DNA from: Tetrapyrgos nigripes | Lineage: Eukaryota > Basidiomycota > Agaricomycetes > Agaricales > Campanellaceae | Assembly: GCA_013368315.1 (NCBI GenBank) | Contig: JAACJM010000058.1 | Span: forward strand, 124,001-188,000 | DNA: 64,000 nt | Reading direction: 5' to 3' | Shown here: piece by piece, positions 41,631 through 51,700 of the stretch | Layout of the letters: every line of letters begins with the position of its first letter | Position numbering within the stretch: the stretch's first letter is position 1 | Notes under the pieces: generated by a model | Database searches by the model: none | What the model was told of the DNA's origin: nothing | Seen by the model: the letters and a program-made list of their open reading frames with translations, nothing else | Made by a program: the position numbers and the translations under genes

Positions 41631-42618
41631 GACTGGTGAAAGAAAACTCGAGATTAAATAAAGCAGGAGAAGTAAGCGAAGGAAGAGGTGGTGTCCTACT
41701 GTCCCCAGCACTGTTAGTACTTATACCAGTCGTGCTCGCGATCTTTTCGCAAAGATACGTTATTGTATCAGGGAAAATAGCACAGCATTACCCTTCGATA
41801 TGTGGTTGCTGAAAAAGCAAAAGTGTGGTCGAATTCAGTACACTCAGGATTTATAGTATCGCCGGTGGCAGATTGATATTGACTATGTATCACAATGGCT
41901 TATGAAGCTTACGAATATTTGCCAAAATCATAATGGATGGAGCAAGAGTATGCGCTTGTACAGACATCTCTTGAACTCTTCCATAAATAGACAGGCATGA
42001 TGACGATCAACTAATTGTAAATTTTGAGTAAAAGTGATGAGAATGGTTGAGGCAAGGTTGAGGAGGAGTAACCTGGCCATGAGGGTCCCACCGCGTTGAG
42101 ATTTGAGATAAACTACCGGCAGTTGTACATACTCTTCAATGCAATCTGTTTGCTCAGAAATAAAAGGCTGTACTAACGCCTGCTACAGTGCTCGGCGACG
42201 AACGGGCAGCACAGCTCTCCGGTTTTTGCGTCGTAATCCTGCAGAGATAGATCAGCAGAAACCCGTGTTTTGTTTTTCACAAGTTGTAGTTTGAGCCTGA
42301 GACGGATGCTCTCTTCGCGTTATCCGCAGCTCGAGGCGTCCCAGGCGACGTTTTGGCAGAATTAGATGAGGGAATGATCCAAGTCTGACAGAAGAGAACT
42401 TTCCTTTTTGAGAAACTTGCAACTTGTCACAACCATCCACCCGTCCGGTTTCGAATAATTCCTTCTTCCTTCCCTGCTGCTGTAAGCTGAACCCAGGACG
42501 GCAATAGATCAGTCTCTGAAGTAATTTGTCAAGCAGAAGCCGCGTCAGTGAGCAGGATCCAGTCCTTTTGGACAAGCCGTGTCACTGACCCCGCTGTGAT
42601 TGTAGGTTAACTGCAGTC
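41631..42618. other. Divergent intergenic region (lactonase-like gene / SPC3)
   Basis: About 1 kb between two divergently transcribed genes, so probably both promoters. No gene or clear regulatory motif recognised. Confidence 0.4.
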
Positions 42619-43392
42619 ATGCACAGTTTATACTCTCGAGTCAACAACCTTTCTGCCTTTCTTTCAACATGCACGATGGCTCTTCTGGCAGCAATCGCCC
42701 TCTCTTCTCTTCTCTTCAATGCAGATCCTAAGGGCGACCTCTCAATAGCTTCTGTGAAGGTGTATGGTGCTTTTGTTGCTCACATTCCCTGTCATGTCCT
42801 GACATATCCTTTTCCTCTTATTTAGCCACCCTGCAAAGAGCCATAGATATCCAAGAAAGAAGATGGAGAATGGTTTTGTCAACTTCAACATCACCGCAGG
42901 TGCGTTTCGATATACGTGTCACTGTTTCTCGGTGTCTGATATTTTTTTAATCACAGATTTGACTCCTCTTTTTCACTGGAACACGAAACAGCTTTTCCTT
43001 TACCTTGAAGCGGAGTACCAAAATACTAAAGGAGTGCGTTAAAAGGCTGCCTTACAATATCACTGATATTCATTTTCCGTTCTCCTAGGTCAACAACTCT
43101 GTGGTCATTTGGGACCGGATCATCCGACGAAAGGAAGACGCTGTTATCAATGTTGCCGGAAGGAATAAGTATGCGTTCAAAGAGATTTCGTCCTCTTTCA
43201 AGTGCGTTATCCATAACGTCCCTTTCATCCACTCATACTGAAATCTTCTGCAGGAACGCCCCTACCGCTGGCTCACACTACTCTCTCAAATACAATGTTA
43301 TGCCATATGTGGGCGCATTGACCTATGGAGAAGCCGCGAGGACGAGCGAACCTGTCGAGTTCACGATTGAGGCAGCCCCGTACGAAGTATAG
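42619..43392 (+). CDS. SPC3: Signal peptidase complex subunit 3 (5 exons, 181 aa)
   Basis: Exons 42619-42761, 42826-42899, 42957-43033, 43089-43201 and 43254-43392 sum to 182 codons. The protein starts MHSLYSRVNNLSAFLST, a nearly invariant N-terminus of SPC22/23-type subunits. One transmembrane helix (ALLAAIALSSLLF) and a luminal beta-rich domain follow: FNITADLTPLFHWNTKQLFLYL, then EYQNTKGVNNSVVIWDRII, and SLKYNVMPYVG near the end. It is an essential non-catalytic subunit of the ER signal peptidase that cleaves secretory signal sequences. Length matches the family (about 180). It is needed to process the many secreted products in this window, although that link is general rather than specific. 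The exon 1 donor was set at 42762 because only that choice keeps the frame. Confidence 0.93.
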
Positions 43393-44197
43393 TCAGTCGC
43401 TCACATTGCGCTGCCAGAAGGATCAGGGCTCTAATTCTATGCTGGACCTGGAGATGGAATGTAATGGATTGGACTGGATTGTCTCTGAGCTGATGTATTG
43501 TACGCAGATACTCTACAACGCCCTGTCAGTGTTGTCAGCATTGCCTATTTATTTTCTCATCGCTTCCCCTCGTGGAATTTCGTTGAACATTCCGTACCAG
43601 GTTTTGCACCCTTGCGAGCCGCAAAAACTCCAGCCTTCAAGCCTCAAGATTCCCGTTGCGTCTTTAGGCCTGACCATGAACAAATACACAGTAATCAACG
43701 CCTCCCTTATCCACCCGTCTTTTAACTTGTGTTGGCGATGACATGACTGCATCCTGGACCGCCTCAGGTACCTGAGCACACTCCAAAAATGCCATATTGG
43801 CTACACGTCATCAGGTCACCGCCAACCGCCCACATACGAACTAGTCAAAACAAGCAGTACCAGTGCCCGTGCTCGTCGATACGTCTATCTGGCATTTGGC
43901 CGATGCTTATTACCCATTGCTAAGGAGGAATATACATAAAAGGACTTGAAGAGCATGACACCCTCATTGGCAACCTTCACCAAAAAAGTCGACTCGTTGA
44001 ACGAGTTCGCTTGGACGCTGGACCGTCGATTGCTCTTGAAGACTTTACTGGACAATTTCGTTCCGTCTCGTTGACAGGGCCCTCTCAACGTTTCCCTTCC
44101 GCCCTTATATTACTAGCTCTGCTGCCTCCCGCCAAATCCAACTAACCCAGGCATCTCAAGCATTCCTTTTCAGAACCACCCTCTCGGACATACACAT
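43393..44197. other. Intergenic stretch after SPC3
   Basis: 3' UTR of SPC3 followed by spacer and the promoter of the next small gene. The open frames here lack family features. Confidence 0.35.
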
Positions 44198-44707
44198 ATG
44201 ATCACGGTCACCTCTATTCTCCTCGCCCTCCTCGTCTACCTCTGCGCTTTAGGCAGCGGCTGTTTCTTACAGACTCGCTTCAAGTTGGGCTTTGGACTGA
44301 CTGCAATCGGTGTTTCTGCACCAGTCAAATCATTATACGTATCCGCTGTACCTGCCAGTGTGCCTGTAGCAGTGGTATACAACCCAGACAGGGCGATGAT
44401 AGAGGCAGCGTTGAAGGGACGGGATCCATTTACGAAGTTTGAGCCTGGGTATGTGTCACTCTTAAGTATTTCTTCTGTTCACTTCCTCAAAAAACTTGGG
44501 TATTCTTGCAGGACTCGAGGTGTTTTAACAGCCAGGACGACCACGATAGTGCATGATGCCCGTAATCTCCCGTGAGTCTATTCTGTTTCTCAGCTAGCCT
44601 CCGTATTGCTGGTATGCCTTCACAGCTTGGATGCTCATGCTTTTAACTTTGACAGTGACTACGTTGTCAATTTCATGACTATGGAAGGAACCAAGATGGT
44701 ACATTAG
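44198..44707 (+). CDS. Small membrane-anchored protein of unknown function (3 exons, 120 aa)
   Basis: Exons 44198-44448, 44512-44571 and 44656-44707 join in phase (363 nt) with standard GT-AG introns. Residues 2-24 form a hydrophobic segment (ITVTSILLALLVYLCALGSGCFL) that could be a signal anchor. The remainder includes GFGLTAIGVSAPVKSLYV, then YNPDRAMIEAALKGRDPF and ARTTTIVHDARNLPDYVVNF. I do not recognise the family. The regular splice structure and the C-terminal half's mixed composition argue it is real. It lies downstream of SPC3 on the same strand, about 800 bases away. Confidence 0.5.
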
Positions 44708-46071
44708 CACCTAGTAATTCACCAAAATTGAGTGTACAGAAAGTAGTAACAGTAATACAGGAATAAAGGGTAATGTCGGAGTATTGTAAAGCGCAAGTAG
44801 AAGTATAGCAAAAATGGTAGTAAAAAGTACATGCTATGTTCCAGCTGACAGTAGAGTGGTAAGCGAAGTGATTACTTAGTTGGTCTGGGTGGCGATGTGG
44901 GCATTGTGACGGGATTAGCAGGTGTAGGTGTTGTCATGAGTGTAGACGTCGCCGTAGGCTGTGATGGGGGTGTAGGTGCGTAGATAAGTACAATGTAGGT
45001 GGCGATGCAGTTCTAATGTCCGTGTATCTGAAGTCGTAGAAGGCGTAGGCGTAGCTATAGCATCGTTTGTGTATGTCCACTTCGAGAGGTTTATGTACGC
45101 ATGATCTGTGGTCGGCCAGTTAAGTGACAGGAAGAAATAGACAAAAGAAGAGAATCAGAGGAGAGGAATGGAGCGGGGACGAAGAAAAGGAATCTTGAAA
45201 ACGCGTCCACGATGTCTATGTAGCAACACATGCACTCACTCAAGCCAGGTAACGCCTTAAGAGCTCAAGAGGTGGTATTCGAGATATGGACTCCAGAAAA
45301 TGATGCGTTGGGACTAGAACTGTAGTATCCTGTTGCCAAGCTGCCAGTAGTCGTGAAGACAAGGAGATAGCTTGTGTCATGACTGGTGGGATGCAGGCAA
45401 ATTTGGAGAAGAGGTCCTTGAGAATTCATTGAGGCCGGCTTGACGACAGAGCACTCACCTCCTTCCGTCAAGTGTTCGCAGCGTAATTCCCTCCAAGCAA
45501 CATATGTTTTCGTGGGGCTCTTATATCCTCCTGACGTAGTGCTTTTGAAAGTCAGAGTTCGGATTAATCTGCGTTTTGTCTCAATCATAACCTGGCGACC
45601 TCCACGTCGTCCTGTAAACCTAGATCAGTCCAACGTTGGCTGGTCGATAATTACAAGAATCATCAAAGAAAAACGTACAGGAGCGTGTCAGCCTTGCTCT
45701 ATCGGCCCTGTGCTTCCAGGCGAAGACAACATGTCCGTCGTTAACGATGTGTAAAAGCTTTTCGCTGTTTGAGGATTGGAGAAAGCCGCCGCATTGGTGA
45801 TGGTTCCGGAGTGAGAATTACGCAGTCACGATACTTCTCCTTCACGACAATGGCTAGGTGGGCAATCCAGAAACATAAGGAACTCCACGAAGCCAACTGG
45901 GCATGGGCAGCGTCACAGTACATATGTAATTGTTTTTCTTTTACTTTGATACAACACTTAGTGCTACCCATTATACAGTCCATACTAAACGCGTGCAAAA
46001 GTCCATAAACGTCCACATAAGAGTCCAACCAGCAATCAAAGTACACAAGTCCCGCTTCCCAGTCAATGCAT
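44708..46071. other. Intergenic stretch with possible minus-strand gene remnant
   Basis: On the minus strand, 45012-44872 looks like a last exon: after a CATTAG acceptor it reads NCIATYIVLIYAPTPPSQP, then a Thr/Pro-rich tail ending PPRPTK-stop. Further upstream (45588-45265) is a frame with a GTGAGT-like donor in its middle. It reads LTEGG, then a Thr/Ser-rich stretch. Together they might be a secreted or membrane-anchored protein, but I cannot link them with confidence. Confidence 0.22.
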
Positions 46072-46126
46072 CTGCGTCAAAGCATAACCATTCCTCCGCC
46101 TTCAGATTACAACAACACCCACTCAC
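46072..46126 (-). other. Candidate intron in the 3' UTR of cerato-platanin 4
   Basis: GTGAGT donor 14 bases after TAA and acceptor GACGCAG, 55 nt, at a position comparable to the other three copies. Confidence 0.5.
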
Positions 46127-46140
46127 CGAACAACAGTCCA

Positions 46141-46586
46141 TTAATACGGCAACCCACAATCCTGGGGACTTAGCTGTGCGAACCCAATATTCGTCGTTCC
46201 GAGCTGAGCAGTCTGCCCATTCGTCAACTTATCGAAAGCAGCCTGGGGGACATTAAACCCAGATCCCGCACGATCTACCGCAATGACTTTGACAGTGTTG
46301 CTACCCCAATACAAACGATAACACGATCCACAGCTGGTGAGTTCCAACCAGCGACAGAGTCGACAGCCGCTGGATAGACTTCGCCATTACCGAATCCAGG
46401 GAGGTTGGAGAGGGTCTGGTACCCGTAACGAGTAATGAGACCGTTTTGACCATCAGAGCAGGCGACAGAGGTCAAGGAGGTACCACCGTTGGCGTAGACG
46501 TTGTCGTATTTCATTTGGGCGTTGCCGGCTGAGGCGAGGGACGGGAGGAAGAAGGCAGTAGAAGCGAGGACAGCGAGGAATTTCAT
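46141..46586 (-). pseudogene. Cerato-platanin 4 with a one-base frameshift
   Basis: The minus strand from the ATG at 46586 gives a signal peptide (ending PSLASA) and the first half of a cerato-platanin domain (CSDGQNGLITRYGYQTL). The frame is lost in the NSP segment near 46335-46340. The second half continues in the next frame (SCGSCYRLYWG, AVDRAGSGFNVPQ, CGLPY) to a TAA. In copies 2 and 3 this spot has three C; here there are two. This points to a one-base loss in a short C tract. All four expected cysteines are otherwise present across the two frames. It has an upstream TATATAAA-type box and a post-stop intron. It may be a recent pseudogene or carry a sequence error. It is the only minus-strand copy and the most divergent (longer loop FGNGEVYPAAVDS). 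Confidence 0.85.
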
Positions 46587-46644
46587 GGTAGAAAATGCGA
46601 GTCGAGTCGATTTCTTCTGGAGTTTATGCCTCTCTCTGAACCAG

Positions 46645-46652
46645 TTTATATA
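46645..46652 (-). promoter_or_regulatory. TATA box of cerato-platanin 4
   Basis: TATATAAA on the minus strand, 59 bases before the start codon. Confidence 0.5.
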
Positions 46653-47560
46653 CTGGCAAAGCATCGTCTGGGCTATACAAGGATAACGAAGCCCATCACG
46701 GACCTGCTGAGACAGTTTTTGGACGCTTGGCGATATCTGACCGACGCGGTACGGATGAACACACAGCTGGATTTGCGAAACATCCGAAAGGTGACCAAAA
46801 TCCGGAACATCGTTGAAGAACTTCACTGAGCACAATCTAGGCGGGGTCTAACCGTGTGGATGAAAAGGTCACAGATCGAAAGCTCTTGAAGAGCTCTCAA
46901 AAATTGCTAGGGAATCCTGCAAGAGTGCAAAGCAAAACGTACAAGTTGCGCCTTCTCAAAAGAAGTCCGGAAGCGGAAGCAAAAACGTCGTCGTCGGCTG
47001 GCGGACGTAGCATCAGCCAACTGACCAAATCACTAGACCTGCACTGCCTGAGGCCCGAGGCTTTCAAACCGAGCACTACAAATGCATGATATCGTCTGGA
47101 AGTGTCATGATCGGCCGATATTGTTGTCTATGGTCAAGTCAAACGTCAGGAACAGTTGCTTGGCGGAGAAGGGCAAGCTAGTAGGATAGTACTCCTGGTT
47201 CCTAGGTTGGACGTCAGCATAGGCAGGGATGTTGACCAGATTGGCACGGACGTAACAACCAAGCAGAGGTCAGAACTTTCGATAGAAATCCGACATGATC
47301 CATAAGACCTTGAACTGACCGAGCACGCGGAAAAGGTAAAGCCTGCTGCGAGGTTGCTAGACACATGCAGACACGTCAAGGATGACACTTGAGCAATTAT
47401 CAGCCAGGAATCCACCGAAGGCTTACAAGACTAGACAGAACTAGACGTACGATTAGTTTCCAACGAGAGACCTTGTACTTCTCCATATGCTGTAGCTCGG
47501 CCTCCGTTGGTCTATACTCTGGAATTCCGACCAGGGGTAGAAGGAGGGACCTAGACAATT
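46653..47560. other. Intergenic stretch, no gene seen
   Basis: Short open frames on both strands with no family signature. Confidence 0.35.
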
Positions 47561-48770
47561 AATGTAATTGAAGATCTAGACTAATTGGAAGACGGTTTTC
47601 TTCACTCCGTAATGTGATAGCGTGAAAGCCACGAAAATGTCCAAGCCACTATTATGGTATAGTCCTTAGCTCGGAAGCGTACAAAAGACTCAGCGAGAAG
47701 CCCAAAATTGCCACCCAGCGCGGACAGGCAGACAGACGAGTTTACTGTTTGAGAGATAATACTAGCTGATGTCAGTAAAGGAGTTGACAAGGAATAGGAT
47801 AAAACATACTTTTCTAACTTTGCACCAGCTAGCACACTGACTGATACAGCTTCACTAGAAAAACAACAAGCCTATCTTGCAAGGCATGATGCCAGTCTGA
47901 GACCCAAGGTTGAAGGCACACGGTCCAGCTAGCATCGCCGTATCTTAGATCATTGGGTATGCTTCAACTTGTTGATGAGACTTTGTCAGATTACAGCCGT
48001 TAGTGACGCAGTGTTAAGCAAAAAGCTTAGAACGCTGGACGTACCCTCAGCATAATCATCACATAGTGTAGACTTGAACAACGTCGATTGGTAAGTTAAG
48101 CTTCATGGCGACAATTGTCAAATATGAACTCACCCAACTCCCTGGAACAATTCCTCAAGGCTTTGCTGGCTACCACTGGGAGCCGCCTTCAGTATGCTAT
48201 TACTACCGTTACCGATGAGCTTGTCCACCGAGGCCAAAGCGCTGTTGACCTGTTGTTGCATCTGACCACCGAGAGCGGCAGTGGGGTTGCTCGTCAGAAT
48301 ACTGACGTTCTACTGAGCCTGACTGATAATGTTGTTCAGTTGCGAAGAAATGAGCTGGATAGTGTTTGTGTTGAGGTTGGATGGGGAAAGGCCACCTAAA
48401 GTGAGGAAGAGAGGGTCAATTAATGATAGTATACAAAGGGGAAATGGGAGACACGTACATACCAAGTTGGCTCAGAGGGTTTTGGATTTGACTGGTGAGG
48501 GATTGGATGATTTGGGGAAGGGTCTGAGCAGAAATGCACGGGCTTCGAGGCCGTCAGGTGCAGTGATCGCGCTTTCCGCCAGCGCCAGCGCCTGCACGCA
48601 GTTCGGGCAGTCATCGTATTCTTCTGAGTTGAAAACCGAAGATTCGCGCACAGTCGGAGGGGTTCTACGGGTGCAGTGATCGTGTTTTCTGCTAGTATAA
48701 CTCGGCAGTTCTATGTACCTGGCCCAACGTCTCGCTAGGCAGTCATCGTATTTTCTCGATTAAACACGGA
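47561..48770 (-). pseudogene. Decayed multi-exon gene, family unknown
   Basis: Minus-strand coding-like pieces share splice signals. One (48523-48463) reads TLPQIIQSLTSQIQNPLSQLG. It is joined by a clean GT-AG intron (48462-48396) to GLSPSNLNTNTIQLISSQ, which continues as an amphipathic Asn/Gln/Ser-rich helix region to a GTGAGT donor at 48133. This second exon has one in-frame TAG (48310-48312). Upstream, YDDCPNCVQALALAESAI (48617 downward) lies in a different frame from TLPQ. Further down (about 47740-47660) is SSVCLSALGGNFGLLAESF. The composition suggests a secreted or surface protein, but I know no family match. The broken frames argue it is not functional. Confidence 0.4.
48558..48770. 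repeat. Internal duplication of about 113 bp in the decayed gene
   Basis: GGTGCAGTGATCG (48558 and 48671) and GGCAGTCATCGTATT (about 48606 and 48740) each occur twice in the same order, and the ATTCG end also recurs. Two diverged tandem copies result. Confidence 0.6.
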
Positions 48771-51700
48771 TATTCGGGTGTGGTTAGAGAAACCATGACA
48801 CTGGATGACGAAATGGGACTATAGGGCTCCATGGTGATGAAATGGGATGGAAGTTAAATAGCATTGAACAAAGACGATAGAGGCTCGGGTCGTTTTCTTA
48901 TCCACGTATTGCGTTGCGTACGCAGGCTCATTCCTGAGGAAAGAAGCCAGTTAGTGTCCATTGGCTTCTTTAAGAGTGCAGATGACATACCCAGGTGTCG
49001 AAGGCTCTGTATAGCTTGAGGTACCTCGACCCTATGTCCACCGTCTTGCCGGTCTGCCTGAAAGCTGAGCAAACTCGAAAATGACGTGCTAAGGCCCAAT
49101 TTTGCGGTGCTATCTATATAGCGTCAATCCTTGTACTAGAGCCAGTGAGTTATCCATCAGTCTCCAAGAGTGAGCGTGACGTACTGGGAGGTTTGAACAT
49201 GCGGAGGCAACGAGTTGAGAACATTCTCGCAAAAGTGTGTTTAATGAAAACGCCACATCAGCGGGCGGGTAGATGGTACATAGAGTTGAGTGCCACTCCG
49301 CTGGTGTTATCTCCTACAATGAGGTGGCTTCAGTGAACAGCGCCAGACAGATAATAGAACTAGATAACGCACTTTCGCCCCGAGAAGTCTTTCCTACATA
49401 TCTTCTCTCGCTCATCTCTTCGGCCGGGATTACGACAATGGGAGAAGACTGAGTCGTACCAAGACTCCGTAATATAATGAAGATTTCAGAAGAATGCTGA
49501 ACCTAGTCCGGTACTGAGCATTGAGCTGGAGTGCTGGTTGAAGAAATGCGACTGTTCCTTTCGCATCTCTAGACTGTCGGACACGTTGCAAAGTCGGGGG
49601 TGAGGATAATAGGGATTAACCAACAGGGCCGATACAGATGTCCTCAAGTCCTAGAAGGAATCATCTGAACGGCGTTCATTTCGGCGCTATACCACTGAAA
49701 AGGGACTGAAGGAAGTCTTGGCTGATGACCTTGGTCCGCCTTGCAAACAGCGTATTCGTTCTCAATCTCATATTTGCAAGCTGATTGAAGAAGGTACGGG
49801 TTAGTTTTCTCTTCAGCTGCAAGTTCTGACAAACAAAAACGTACCAGACATATCAGAAGAGCTTTCGTTTCAAAAACCGCAGAATGTCATGTCTCGTTTT
49901 GTCTGTCTTCTGAACAGCTAAAGAACGTTCGAATTCGTAGCGTGCGTTGAGAGAAAGACCTAGTCTTCGAGAAAGAAATTCACACGCTCGCTCTCTTTTC
50001 GCTTCAACCAACCATCGAACCCATTCTTCTTTCTCTCAGATACTAGCATGTCTCATCTTGGCGCGTACTGGAACGTAGACCGATATTCCCCGACTCTACG
50101 TGCACGCTGTCATATACTTCTGATGAGCAACTGACTGCTGCGTCCAATCCTTTGCGAAAGAAGTATATTATTCGGTTCTCTGAGTTTCATGTGCTCTTCG
50201 AGAGAGAAATTTATTACACGCCATGGTCCACGAGTTGAACGCCGGTTTCGAAATGACGTATCCCAACTTGTAATGCACAGAACAACTCTGCTTGCTTTCT
50301 CAATAAATGCTAACATTGGATCTCCTGATCTTCGTTTGCAATTGACTTCACAGGTTGTGTCATTGTGGATTGTCCAGATATATGTAGATCATCTTCCTCT
50401 ACGTGAGTCCCGTATACTGATGCAGTGCTGTGGCCTATAGCCAAATGAAAACACACGTCGAGGCTCTCCGGACTTAAGCCACTGCAGTCTGTAGTACTCA
50501 AATCCGACTCTCTCAAACTCAAATATGCCAACATGATCCGGTTGTGCGTAGCCAAGTGTCCATCGCAGCTACGGTGAGAGATTCTCAAAATAATCTTCCG
50601 GAATATGTGAGTCATCAGCTAACCACATTCATATCATATGCTTTCGTCCAGGATGAGGAACCATGGACGTCGGACTGTAGTCTCTGATACCTGTCGCAAG
50701 TATAGTAAGAACTGGGGTACGTGGAGATAAAGAGCTCTTCTCCCTGTGCATCATATCTTGACCTGCCACTATCAGCGAAGATGCAGGCCGTGGCCAACGT
50801 TTTTTTATGTCTACGTCAAGTTTTTCGTGTCTTCGCCGGTGCGTGGCAGCGTTCCTCGTTGATTGTACTCTCAAGGTACTCAATGCTTGGTGATCAGGTT
50901 CTCGAAGATTTACTCTGGGCTCTCAAACACTCTCCCATTGCCAAATGAAGAGATATACATACATCAATGCCTGTCTCGCGGGAGAAGCCTACTGGTCGTC
51001 ATTTCCCCAACTGTAAGTATCATTCCTACCATCGCTGACTCGGAGAATGAAGTTTTACAATAGACACCATTCGAGATATGCTGTCGATCTGCGTCGTCCT
51101 CAACTGTCCCTCGCATCATGGGATCATGATCACCGTTCCATTCCATCGTAGGACGTACACATCGCGGCCGTTAAGGGCGCGCAATGATACGAGGGTACCT
51201 TCTATCTGTCCACCTCGTCTCATTTCGAAAACATGAAGCCATGCAGGGTCCTGATACTTTCAGGGAGTCATGGACACTGGTCTCTCCTTTTCAGTCCCAG
51301 TCTCTCCGAGTGCAAGTCCGTAGACCTGGCCTACTAACTAGGACAAAAGACACTCAGCTTCTCAAGCACCTTAATCCCCGAACGAGCGGTAGTGGGGTAA
51401 GCATTTTAACAACTCATCAAAGCTTGTTGACAGTAGTCTTTCAAGCCCCCTGACTCCCTGACAATGGAATTCCTGATGGAATACGCACAAAACATGGACA
51501 ATCTTTCGCGGGAGAAGTCTGGAGTCGGATGTCGGGGCGGTTTTTCCAGGACTTTTGTCTGTTCTGCCTGCGTACCTGCGGATGTTACTGGCGGTGGTCG
51601 ACCAGAACACGGAATTGAGCTACTGGTGGGTATTCAAAATAGAGTCTCAGGAGGGTTTGACTATTTACATGCAATTTGCCTCCGATGCGGTTCGTGCCCT

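Noticed and set aside
8570..46586. Secondary-metabolite or effector gene cluster
   Set aside because: Despite several secreted proteins and a MATE exporter, there is no backbone synthase or tailoring enzymes, and housekeeping genes (SPC3, co-chaperone, tRNA) interleave.
48115..48679. Plus-strand frames over the decayed gene
   Set aside because: The minus strand shows matched splice sites and protein-like helices here, so the plus-strand frames are antisense shadows.
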